Source: Arachidicoccus terrestris (lineage in GTDB: Bacteria; Bacteroidota; Bacteroidia; Chitinophagales; Chitinophagaceae). From it: a stretch of 64,000 bases of DNA. Position 1 is the first letter of the stretch; the number at the start of each line of letters is the position of its first letter. The notes under the pieces were generated by a model, which was given only the letters and a program-made list of their open reading frames with translations, did no database searches and was not told where the DNA came from. Made by a program: the position numbers and the translations under genes. Of the stretch, positions 56,101-63,370 are shown one piece after another. The stretch lies in NCBI RefSeq assembly GCF_020042345.1, contig NZ_CP083387.1, positions 4,278,001-4,342,000 on the forward strand. The letters run 5' to 3'.

Positions 56101-56456
56101 ACGCCAATACAAATGTAATCTCACAAGCTTTTTATTTTAATAATGTATATAATTGGGGCGGCCCTCAATATTCACCGAATGCATTATATAACTACTTTAT
56201 TAAAAAGAATAATTATATTAAAATGAGGGAGGTTGCAATTACCTATAATTTTTCCGATAAGATCGCTTCAAAATTAAAAGCCAACCACTTAGCGATATCC
56301 CTAATCGGCAGAAATCTGTTTTATTTCTACCGGACCTTGAAGGATCTGGATGCTGAACAGTTGACTGTTTCCAACAATTTCTTCAGTAATGCCAATAATG
56401 CAGGCAGCCAACCTGCTTCACGTACGTATGGTATTACGCTTAGAGCCAATTTTTAA
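53103..56456 (+). CDS. SusC/RagA-type TonB-dependent outer-membrane transporter
   Basis: 1117 residues from ATG 53103, where the signal peptide starts (MKRLNLSLLKAVMLIIVALS). An N-terminal carboxypeptidase-D-like regulatory domain (VTGHISDSLGTALGGVTVSA) precedes the plug domain with the SusC hallmarks VVVTAFGMQRSERSLGF, GKVPGLQIAAAPGG, LRGVNSMLGKTTPLIIMDGV and ITVLKGAAAAALYGSEG. The long C-terminal half is the 22-strand barrel, ending in GITLRANF. It is TonB-powered for oligosaccharide import and paired with the next gene's SusD. The substrate is likely a beta-glucoside, inferred from the GH3 neighbour. Confidence 0.95.
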   Translation: MKRLNLSLLKAVMLIIVALSMQNSSFAQTLQTVTGHISDSLGTALGGVTVSAENGKANAISGADGNYSIKVQTGATLVFKYVGYATKQIVVQSGVVNVVLSAQTSTAGSDVVVTAFGMQRSERSLGFAATTVKSDDITRTGTTNFATALYGKVPGLQIAAAPGGSTSGVYMQLRGVNSMLGKTTPLIIMDGVPIRDGGFNSGNYWGDQRARNNGVVDINPEDIENITVLKGAAAAALYGSEGVNGVVIITTKSGKNNKKGFAVDVYANYFQDRVAYLPRFQNVRGTGFPSQVPGYYTSDENGFNVDKFADASGTMYRALVQGSLNFGPVFDGQPIIAWDGVVRPYSAQPDRYKNLFQKANNATQTVALSTNSDVQSTRFSVTNQHTEGLSIGSRNDKLSFSLNSIFKLGKSNELQVIANYYNLHVHNRPYLIDRMINNFTGMMPVFDNGEWYRNKYQTSLGYKYVLNTTQSLTPDENIHIPNYMTDILDYMWNVNKDMYDEYEDRLIASITDSWTITKGLKLRGRVSTDYTNTNIYTKNNSTQPIVYGPSGQYGVQNNFYKMLHGDIMLEYTAPLSKDLSLRATGFYTADKEKGKTTGIFTNGGLSSENWFDLAATANPISNPSVVNTTLVKDALIGTVNLNYRSYLYAEGTVRKDRTSTMNPDNNSFVYPSANAGFILSDAFKMPDVFNYLKLRASWGIVGNYPQQYLANVAYQPANWGTQAPGTSSVLTTYTNFNTYGNLNIRPEKKSEWEFGLEARMFQNRVGFDATFFTNKINDQILTMALPYSSGAAGQLNNVGSLSNKGFELSINATPIDLKDFRWDFVFNYATYANKVLSISDNSNSIIYGDYDGNAYQIVARVGHPAGEIMAHPLLKDENGVPIVDDAGLYEQDPDKMVSYGSIQSKGSGGLINTVTYKNFALNFSIDYRYGGVVIPTGINWMNSRGITEASLYHMDKAHGGLSYYLDANGKGVQTNGATGPNGETVYHDGMLLDGMTKAGDANTNVISQAFYFNNVYNWGGPQYSPNALYNYFIKKNNYIKMREVAITYNFSDKIASKLKANHLAISLIGRNLFYFYRTLKDLDAEQLTVSNNFFSNANNAGSQPASRTYGITLRANF

Positions 56457-56479
56457 ACTGAACCTTTTAAATTCTGAAT

Positions 56480-58117
56480 ATGAAAAAGTATATCTTATGG
56501 CTGATTCTTGGTACATCGGTTGGGCTGATTTCCTGCTCTAAAAGTGATTTTGAGGATGCCTATGCCCAGCCCAATACCTTAAATGAGACTACGCTTGAAA
56601 AGCAATTCGCAGGGGTATTAACGTCCAATCTGGATTATACAATGTACCGGTACGGTAATTATTTTATTACGCTGCAAAATACCTGTCTGCCCTGGACGCA
56701 GGCGGTGGGGGTCATCAATACCAATGGCAGATATGTACCCGGCGCCGCTGCGATTGGTGGCAGATGGCAAAACTATTATACGTTTGTCGCTCAGTATAAG
56801 GATCTCTTGAGGGTCTACAATACCTTAAGTCCTGAGGAGCAGGCAGCTAAAAAGATCTATATTATTGCGGCGACGATATTCTATTATGACCAAAGTCAGA
56901 AGCAAGTTGATTTACATGGTGATATCCCCTGGTCTCAGGCCGGCCTGTTGAGTACCAATGATGGAAATTACCAGGCTTCCTATGCTAAATACGACAGAGC
57001 GGATTCTATTTATACTAAAATGCTGGATGACTTAAAAGGTTATGCAGATGAATTAAACGCCATGGTCATTGATCCGGCTGTCGCCACTATTTTGAAGAGC
57101 CAGGATTTTATTAATAATGGTAATATTGAATTATGGAAAAAGTATTGTAACTCTTTAAGATTGAGAATGCTTATGCGTGTTTCCGGTGTGGCTGCTTTCC
57201 AGTCAAGAGTAAGTCAGGAAATTTCTGCGATCCTGTCTGATCCTTCCAAGTATCCATTGATCTTAACCAATGATGACAATGCGCTGATCCGCGTGTATAA
57301 CCTCAACAGTGTAAATGTCGGAGGCGGCACCGTTTCCGGAATTAACAATGGTACGGATGTCGGTGTAAATGCCTCCTTCTATAGGGGACTCTATGGCTGG
57401 GGCGGTGGTGATGTACCCAGTAAGGCAATGATCGATTTGATGAACACCAGCCAGGATCCACGTTTAAGGGTCATGTTTCAGCCCGGTGACAGCACTAAGG
57501 GGAAGTATGTCGGATTAGATCCAACACAAAATCAAACTGTTCAGCAAAATACCTATAATGCTGCTAAAGTATCCAGATATAATTATTCGACACTTACATA
57601 CAATCTGAACCTGCCCGGCATCCTGATTGATGCTTCGGAAGTCAACTTTCTACTGGCCGAATATTATCTGAATGCAGGTAATGACAGCAAGGCAAAATCT
57701 GCTTATGAAAATGGCGTCCGGCAGTCCATTGCTTATTATTACTGGCTTCGTGCCAACAGCAGTGACAATTCTCAGGGGGCAGTGGCCAGTGCTACAGCCA
57801 GTGAAATTGCCAATTATTTAGCTGACGCGCATATCAGCTGGGGGGCCGCAACCAGCCGGCAGGCAAAACTCAGCCTGATCGCTACACAAAAATGGATCAA
57901 TTATAGTGTGCTGGAACCCATTGAGAGTTGGACTGAACAGCGCAGGCTGAAATTACCCGAATTGACATTTTTGCCGGATAATGCCAATTCTTTACAGAAG
58001 TTACCGCCCAACAGGTGGACCTACCCGACTAATGAAAGCAGTTTCAATACAAAAAATTATGATGAAGTGAAGGATAAGGATAACCTGACAACGAAGATCT
58101 TCTGGGATGTAAAGTAG
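56480..58117 (+). CDS. SusD/RagB-type nutrient-binding outer-membrane lipoprotein
   Basis: 545 residues. The lipoprotein signal is MKKYILWLILGTSVGLISC with lipobox LISC. The mature part belongs to the SusD-like group with helical TPR-like repeats: YNTLSPEEQAAKKIYIIAA, FYYDQSQKQVDLHGDIPWSQ (the conserved Q..D..GDIPWS segment), and SLRLRMLMRVSGVA. The C-terminus carries QKWINYSVLEPIESWTEQRR. It sits over the SusC barrel on the cell surface and binds the sugar. It starts 24 bp after the SusC stop. A terminator follows. Confidence 0.94.
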   Translation: MKKYILWLILGTSVGLISCSKSDFEDAYAQPNTLNETTLEKQFAGVLTSNLDYTMYRYGNYFITLQNTCLPWTQAVGVINTNGRYVPGAAAIGGRWQNYYTFVAQYKDLLRVYNTLSPEEQAAKKIYIIAATIFYYDQSQKQVDLHGDIPWSQAGLLSTNDGNYQASYAKYDRADSIYTKMLDDLKGYADELNAMVIDPAVATILKSQDFINNGNIELWKKYCNSLRLRMLMRVSGVAAFQSRVSQEISAILSDPSKYPLILTNDDNALIRVYNLNSVNVGGGTVSGINNGTDVGVNASFYRGLYGWGGGDVPSKAMIDLMNTSQDPRLRVMFQPGDSTKGKYVGLDPTQNQTVQQNTYNAAKVSRYNYSTLTYNLNLPGILIDASEVNFLLAEYYLNAGNDSKAKSAYENGVRQSIAYYYWLRANSSDNSQGAVASATASEIANYLADAHISWGAATSRQAKLSLIATQKWINYSVLEPIESWTEQRRLKLPELTFLPDNANSLQKLPPNRWTYPTNESSFNTKNYDEVKDKDNLTTKIFWDVK

Positions 58118-58157
58118 TATGTAAGCGATGCAATGCTGCAAGTACGCTGTAAGTAAA

Positions 58158-58185
58158 AAGAGGTTGCTTTAACAGGCAACCTCTT
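58158..58185 (+). terminator. Intrinsic terminator after the SusD gene
   Basis: AAGAGGTTGC (58158-58167) pairs with GCAACCTCTT (58176-58185), with an 8-nt loop, about 40 bp past the stop. The T-tract is weak. Confidence 0.6.
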
Positions 58186-58542
58186 ATCGTATCAAGCATG
58201 TAAAGGCCCGATTTTACTAACTCAATGAGAGAATATTGGATTAAGCGAAAATTGGGCTTTGTTTGTTGGCTCTGAATGTAAAAAAATAAGCCCCTATGGA
58301 AATAGGGGCCGCAACCAAAACTAACTGCTTATGAGAAAATTTAAATATGTTGAATAGGTAAATCAGGTTTTTCGGACACAGATTTCCTTTTTTAATTCGA
58401 TTTATAATGGTGTTCTAATCCAGCTATTGATTCTTATTAAATACGCTTTTTTCTTCGTTCTTATTTTCAAATACTGTGCCAAAGGTCGAAACAAAATGAA
58501 ATCATTTGTAAAAAATACCTTTAATTTTTTTAATGCACCGGC
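58186..58542. other. Intergenic region with hairpin and possible relic leader
   Basis: About 357 bp. It contains the hairpin GCCCCTAT-GGAA-ATAGGGGC (58290-58309) and, 21 bp later, an ATG opening an 8-codon frame (58331-58357, MRKFKYVE). No other gene is seen. Confidence 0.4.
58290..58309. repeat. Short GC hairpin with GGAA tetraloop
   Basis: GCCCCTAT (58290-58297), loop GGAA, ATAGGGGC (58302-58309), a perfect 8-bp stem. Not followed by a T-run on the plus strand. Confidence 0.5.
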
Positions 58543-59736
58543 TTATTTGCTCAGGTGCATACTTCTCTCTTTATACAGCTTCCTGAAATAAGGATCTCTA
58601 AGATCTTTAATGAATCGGATTGCTTCCCCGGTGCTCTTCATTTCCGGGCCTAATTCTTTGTTGACATGTGGAAACTTATTGAAACTGAAGACAGGTTCTT
58701 TAATGGCAAATCCTTCCAGTTTTTTGTCGATCTTAAAGTCTTTCAGCTTCTTTTCTCCCAGCATCACTTTTGTGGCGATATTCAGGAAAGGCACACCGTA
58801 TGCTTTCGCTATAAACGGAGTGGTTCGGCTGGCGCGGGGGTTCGCTTCAATAACATATACCGTTCCGTCCTTTATGGCAAACTGTATATTGATCAGGCCG
58901 CGGATATTTAAAGCACGGGCGATCTTTTCCCCGTAATGCTCCATAGTCGTTACTTCCAGTGGAGACAGATTAAAAGCAGGTAAAACCGCGTTACTATCGC
59001 CGCTATGAATACCGGCAGGTTCGATATGTTCCATTACACCCATGACATGGAAGTCCTCCCCGTCAAAAATACCATCAATCTCAGCTTCCTGGCAACGGTC
59101 CAGAAAATGATCAATCAGGATTTTATTGTCAGGAATGTGTTTGAGCAGACTAACGACTGCTTTTTCCAGGTCTTCGTCATTGAGTACAATCCGCATACGC
59201 TGTCCGCCCAATACATAGCTGGGGCGTACCAGCACGGGAAACCCGACTTTCTGCGCTACTTCAATGGCTTCTTCCGCATTAAAGGCAGTACCGTACTGGG
59301 GATAAGGAATCTCCAGTTCTTTGAGAAGGTCACTGAATCTTCCGCGGTCTTCAGCGATATCCATATCGTCAAACGAAGTGCCGAATATGCGGATGCCACG
59401 TTCATGCAAACGTTTAGCCAGTTTAAGGGCAGTCTGCCCGCCCAATTGAACGATAACCCCCTCAGGTTTTTCCAATTCGATGATTTCCCAGAGATGTTCC
59501 CAGAATACGGGCTCAAAATAGAGCTTGTCAGCAATATCAAAATCTGTGGAAACGGTTTCCGGATTGCAGTTGACCATAATGGCTTCATAACCACATTCTT
59601 TGATAGCCAGCAGGCCATGTACACAACAATAGTCAAATTCTATTCCTTGTCCGATTCTATTGGGGCCGCTACCCAATACGATGATTTTTTTCTTTGCGGA
59701 GGGAATGGATTCGTTGGATGAGATTGTATGATTCAT
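58543..59736 (-). CDS. carB: Stand-alone C-terminal half of carbamoyl-phosphate synthase large subunit
   Basis: 397 residues matching only the second synthetase half of CarB, about residues 555-935 of the E. coli protein. It opens directly with VLGSGPNRIGQGIEFDYCCV and has MVNCNPETVSTDFDIADKLY, GVIVQLGGQTALKLAKRL, the ATP-grasp EIDGIFDGEDFHVMGVMEHI and IEANPRASRTTPF. It ends at SMHLSK, before the MGS-type allosteric domain. The N-terminal half is not adjacent. The enzyme's C-half phosphorylates carbamate to carbamoyl phosphate. It has its own promoter box and is 65 bp from pyrD, so it looks like a genuine split gene rather than debris; the missing N-half should be elsewhere in the genome. Confidence 0.85.
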   Translation of the reverse strand: MNHTISSNESIPSAKKKIIVLGSGPNRIGQGIEFDYCCVHGLLAIKECGYEAIMVNCNPETVSTDFDIADKLYFEPVFWEHLWEIIELEKPEGVIVQLGGQTALKLAKRLHERGIRIFGTSFDDMDIAEDRGRFSDLLKELEIPYPQYGTAFNAEEAIEVAQKVGFPVLVRPSYVLGGQRMRIVLNDEDLEKAVVSLLKHIPDNKILIDHFLDRCQEAEIDGIFDGEDFHVMGVMEHIEPAGIHSGDSNAVLPAFNLSPLEVTTMEHYGEKIARALNIRGLINIQFAIKDGTVYVIEANPRASRTTPFIAKAYGVPFLNIATKVMLGEKKLKDFKIDKKLEGFAIKEPVFSFNKFPHVNKELGPEMKSTGEAIRFIKDLRDPYFRKLYKERSMHLSK

Positions 59737-59753
59737 ATTTTTTAGGAATTGCG

Positions 59754-59761
59754 CAAAGGTA
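59754..59761 (-). promoter_or_regulatory. -7 box (TACCTTTG) upstream of the CarB half
   Basis: The minus strand TACCTTTG matches TAnnTTTG exactly and ends 18 bases before ATG 59736. It supports separate transcription of the CarB half. Confidence 0.45.
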
Positions 59762-59801
59762 GTAAATCGTCATCAAAGCAGAAAAGGGAAGGCCTAAAAC
59801 T

Positions 59802-60845
59802 TTAGCACAACTGTTTAGAAATTTTTCCGGCGATGCCCGGGCCTTCATAAATAAAGCCTGTCCATACCTGGACGAGCCGGGCACCGGCTTTGAGCCGCAT
59901 ACGGGCGTCATCAGGTGTGAAAATACCACCGGAAGCCACTACCGGAATGGATTCCGGTAAACGCCGGACGAGATAATCCATGACTTGTGTCGCTTTTTGT
60001 TTCACCGGACGGCCGCTCAGCCCCCCTGCCCCAATGGCTTCTACCTCCGCAACGTCGGTAGTAAGTCCTGACCTTGCAATAGTTGTATTGGTAGCCACAA
60101 GCCCACTTAGGTTAATCTCTGTTGCCAATGAGAGAATGTCTTCGAGCTGCGCTTCGTTGAGATCGGGAGCGATCTTAAGTAGCACCGGCTTAGGCCGGAT
60201 CCTGCCCTGATTGATATTTTCGATCTCCGAGAAGATCTTTCTCAGGCTTTCTTTATCCTGCAGCGCTCTGAGCCCCGGTGTATTGGGAGAACTTACATTA
60301 ACGGTAAAATAATCGACCAAATCAAAGAGTTGCTGAAAACATATTACATAATCTTTCCATGCATCTTCATTTTCGGTAATTTTATTTTTGCCGATATTTC
60401 CACCGATAATAAAGCCGTTTTGCAGGTCTTGCTTTTCCCGCCAGTTTGCCAACCGCGCCCGGATAGCGGCAGCACCGTCATTATTAAAACCCATACGGTT
60501 AATAAGTGCTTTGTCGGCTGGTAGTCTGAAGAGTCGAGGCTGTGGATTGCCGGGCTGTCCTATTGGCGTGACCGTTCCGATCTCAACACTGCCAAAGCCC
60601 AGTGCTTCCAATTCTCTTAAATATCGCGCGTTTTTATCGAAACCAGCGCCCAGGCCGACAGGATTTCTAAACTGAAGCCCAAAGACCTTGGTTTTTAGTT
60701 TGGGATCCTGATGGGCGCAGAGTCTGTTGATTATTGACCTGCCGCCCGGCAGGCTGCAGATGTTCTTCAGCCGGTTCATAGCAAAATAATGCGCTTTTTC
60801 GGGCGGCATGGTAAAAAAAGCTTTACGTAAAATCGGGTAAATCAT
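59802..60845 (-). CDS. pyrD: Quinone-dependent dihydroorotate dehydrogenase
   Basis: 347 residues, class 2 (membrane-associated). The N-terminal helix (MIYPILRKAFFTMPPEKAHY) is the quinone-channel extension. The FMN barrel shows FRNPVGLGAGFDKNARYLRE, VTVNVSSPNTPGL with catalytic Ser (position after NVS), KIAPDLNEAQLEDI, ATNTTIARSG and GASGGIFTPDDAR-like VASGGIFTPDDA. It oxidises dihydroorotate to orotate, passing electrons to quinone. Its neighbour downstream on the same strand is the CarB half, so both belong to pyrimidine synthesis. Confidence 0.95.
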   Translation of the reverse strand: MIYPILRKAFFTMPPEKAHYFAMNRLKNICSLPGGRSIINRLCAHQDPKLKTKVFGLQFRNPVGLGAGFDKNARYLRELEALGFGSVEIGTVTPIGQPGNPQPRLFRLPADKALINRMGFNNDGAAAIRARLANWREKQDLQNGFIIGGNIGKNKITENEDAWKDYVICFQQLFDLVDYFTVNVSSPNTPGLRALQDKESLRKIFSEIENINQGRIRPKPVLLKIAPDLNEAQLEDILSLATEINLSGLVATNTTIARSGLTTDVAEVEAIGAGGLSGRPVKQKATQVMDYLVRRLPESIPVVASGGIFTPDDARMRLKAGARLVQVWTGFIYEGPGIAGKISKQLC

Positions 60846-60849
60846 GGCG

Positions 60850-60857
60850 CAAATATA
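60850..60857 (-). promoter_or_regulatory. -7 box (TATATTTG) for pyrD
   Basis: The minus strand TATATTTG matches TAnnTTTG exactly and ends 5 bp before ATG 60845, which implies a leaderless or nearly leaderless mRNA. Confidence 0.45.
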
Positions 60858-61018
60858 AATTAGTTATCATTGGAAGCAGGGCTTTCTTTTAAAATCATGG
60901 AATAATTGCAAAAAATCGTCCCACCCGGATAATAATCAAATATTTATTACGTTTAGTTAAAAACTATGGGTGCTTGCTTAAGCATACCATTTTTATAAAA
61001 AGCTTAAGAAACCTAAAT

Positions 61019-62152
61019 ATGAGATTCAACTGGAAAAAATCAGCCATCCTGGCTAGCGCTTTATTGGGAACAGGAGCCATTGCTCAAGCTCAGACCTCTC
61101 CTATCAACATCGTTACAACTGCAACTCCTTTTTTAAGAATTTCTCCTGATGCCCGGGCGGGCGGTATGGGGGAAGCGGGTATTGCACTTTCGCCAGACGC
61201 GAATGCCACCTTCTGGAATAATGCCAAAGTACCTTTCGCCAGCTCTAACGGGCAGATAGGTGTCACTTATACACCTTGGCTTAAGGATGTAGCCAGCGAT
61301 GTATACTTGGTGACACTGGGCGGTTATTATAAAATAGATGATCAGCAGGCTATTAGCGGTGGTGTCCGCTATTTTAACCTGGGTAGTATTCAGTTTGCCG
61401 ATGAGAACGGAGCATTACAGGGAAGCTCTAATCCTAAAGAATTCTCCATTGAAGCTGGTTACTCCCGTAAACTCAGTGAACGCTTCGGCATAGGGTTGAC
61501 AGCCCGTTATATAAATTCTAGCCTGGGAAATGGAACGGAAAGCAGTGACATGAAGTCTGGTAGCGCTTTTGCGGTCGACCTGTCTGGCTACTATAACGGC
61601 CTTGATGAATCCGGTCAGGGTTTAACGGCTGGCCTGACACTCTCTAATCTGGGAACCAAGATCAGCTATACTAATGATCCTGATGCCAAACAGTTCATTC
61701 CGGCTAACCTGGGCCTGGGCGGCGCCTACCACGCCGTATTGGACGAAGATAACAAACTGACCTTCGCTTTGGATGTCAATCATCTGCTGGTGCCCAAAAC
61801 ACCAGATTTTGAAGGTACTGAAGAAGATGTCAGCCAGGAAATGGCTGATTACTATAATACAGGAGTATTTGAAAGCTGGGGAAAATCCTTCAGTAACAGC
61901 GCCTACTCCGGATCCCTGGGTGCAGAATACGGTTATAATGATCAGTTCTTCTTAAGAGCCGGTTATTATGTAGAATCTGCCGGTGCCGGCGACCGTCATT
62001 ATTTTACGGCCGGTGCAGGTATTAAATACAACGTATTTAATTTCAATTTTGCTTATTTAGCACCTTCCGGTAGTAGTGTTAACCGTAATCCCTTGTCAAA
62101 TACCTTGCGCTTCTCCCTGATTTTTGATCTGGGACAGCCTAAAAACTATTAA
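61019..62152 (+). CDS. porV: PorV-type outer-membrane protein of the type IX secretion system
   Basis: 377 residues from ATG 61019, where the signal peptide begins (FNWKKSAILASALLGTGAIAQAQ); the frame extends 15 codons further upstream. The mature protein is a beta-barrel: ATPFLRISPDARAGGMGEAG and ANATFWNNAKVPFASSNGQ are the PorV/LptO opening, followed by strands such as GGVRYFNLGSIQFADENGA and ending FSLIFDLGQPKNY. PorV works with the SprA/Sov translocon to release T9SS cargo. No other por genes are in the window. Confidence 0.88.
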   Translation: MRFNWKKSAILASALLGTGAIAQAQTSPINIVTTATPFLRISPDARAGGMGEAGIALSPDANATFWNNAKVPFASSNGQIGVTYTPWLKDVASDVYLVTLGGYYKIDDQQAISGGVRYFNLGSIQFADENGALQGSSNPKEFSIEAGYSRKLSERFGIGLTARYINSSLGNGTESSDMKSGSAFAVDLSGYYNGLDESGQGLTAGLTLSNLGTKISYTNDPDAKQFIPANLGLGGAYHAVLDEDNKLTFALDVNHLLVPKTPDFEGTEEDVSQEMADYYNTGVFESWGKSFSNSAYSGSLGAEYGYNDQFFLRAGYYVESAGAGDRHYFTAGAGIKYNVFNFNFAYLAPSGSSVNRNPLSNTLRFSLIFDLGQPKNY

Positions 62153-62222
62153 TGAAGTATTTGGGAAATGGATAACTGCCTGAAAGTGTACTGACATTGT
62201 ACCCAAGAAAAGGCGGGAATTT

Positions 62223-62251
62223 AAAAAGCGAAGGTTACCTTCGCTTTTTTT
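62223..62251 (+). terminator. Intrinsic terminator after porV
   Basis: AAAAAGCGAAGG (62223-62234) and CCTTCGCTTTTT pair perfectly with a 3-nt centre, then a run of T. Strong rho-independent structure. Confidence 0.8.
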
Positions 62252-62332
62252 ATGCACAAGGGCTGAATGGCCGCTTAAAAGTTGGTACTTTTAGCGAACT
62301 TATATTGTAATATAATAATATGAACAATCATT

Positions 62333-62815
62333 ATGCGTATTAGAATCGGTCAGGGAATAGACTTTCATCAGTTAGTATCGGACAGAGACCTCTGGATCGG
62401 AGGTATTAAAATTGAACATGAGAAAGGGGCACTGGGGCACAGTGATGCCGATGTACTCTTACATGCTATCTGTGACGCCCTGCTGGGCGCGCTAAGCCTG
62501 GGCGATATCGGCACTCATTTTCCTGATACCAGTGTCGATTTTAAAGACATTGATAGTAAGATACTCCTTGAGCGCAGTTACAGACTGATCCGTGAAAAGG
62601 GCTATAAGGTCGTTAATATTGATTCAACGCTTTTATTGGAAAAGCCAAAGATTAAACCCTATGTGCCGGCAATGAGAGAGGTTATTGCCCGTATTTTGGA
62701 ACTTCCGCAGGACGCTGTTTCTATTAAAGCAACGACAATGGAAACAATGGGCTTTGTGGGGCGCGGGGAAGGACTTTCCGCGCACGCTGTCGTACTGCTG
62801 CAATCTACTGAATAA
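62333..62815 (+). CDS. ispF: 2-C-methyl-D-erythritol 2,4-cyclodiphosphate synthase
   Basis: 160 residues, a trimeric cytosolic enzyme of the MEP isoprenoid pathway. Zinc ligands D10 and H12 sit in GIDFHQL and H44 in GHSDADVLLHAICDALLGA. The substrate-binding TTMETMGFVGRGEGLSAHAV motif closes the protein. Length is typical. It starts 180 bp after porV, behind that gene's terminator, and is probably followed by cotranscription into dut. Confidence 0.95.
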   Translation: MRIRIGQGIDFHQLVSDRDLWIGGIKIEHEKGALGHSDADVLLHAICDALLGALSLGDIGTHFPDTSVDFKDIDSKILLERSYRLIREKGYKVVNIDSTLLLEKPKIKPYVPAMREVIARILELPQDAVSIKATTMETMGFVGRGEGLSAHAVVLLQSTE

Positions 62816-62898
62816 CTGGTGGAAAAAAGAAACAATTCTTTAGCAGCAAATCTTTTTTTTACAAGTATTTTCGCAGCAGACTACAAAAATAACATAGT

Positions 62899-63348
62899 AT
62901 GATAAATAATGATATAATAGTCCCTATTGTCAATAAGTCCGCCTTCCCTCTACCCTCCTATGCTACAGAGGGCTCATCTGGTATGGATCTGAGAGCAAAC
63001 ATAACTGAACCGCTTACTCTGGGTTCATTGGAAAGAATCTTAGTGCCAACAGGGATTTTTATTGAATTACCAGTAGGACATGAGGCGCAGATCAGACCGA
63101 GGAGTGGCCTGGCGGTCAAGCAGGGCCTGACATGCCTGAATACACCGGGAACCATTGATGCCGATTACCGGGGTGAGATCAAGGTGATCCTGGTCAATCT
63201 TTCCGGCCAGCCACAGACCATACAGGCGGGTGACCGCATTGCTCAGATGGTGATCCAGCAGATAGAACAAATCCAGTGGCGCGAGACAGATAGTCTCTCA
63301 GAAACTGTTCGTGGCGCCGGTGGTTTTGGACATACGGGTAAAAATTAA
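62899..63348 (+). CDS. dut: Deoxyuridine 5'-triphosphate nucleotidohydrolase
   Basis: 149 residues with all five trimeric dUTPase motifs: [35 protein letters not shown] with the catalytic Asp, GDRIAQMV, and the C-terminal P-loop-like [12 protein letters not shown]. It cleaves dUTP to dUMP and PPi, keeping uracil out of DNA and feeding dTMP synthesis. It lies 83 bp after ispF and 22 bp before the next lipoprotein gene on the same strand. Confidence 0.96.
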   Translation: MINNDIIVPIVNKSAFPLPSYATEGSSGMDLRANITEPLTLGSLERILVPTGIFIELPVGHEAQIRPRSGLAVKQGLTCLNTPGTIDADYRGEIKVILVNLSGQPQTIQAGDRIAQMVIQQIEQIQWRETDSLSETVRGAGGFGHTGKN

Positions 63349-63370
63349 TATAGTGACCTTTAAGCATTAC

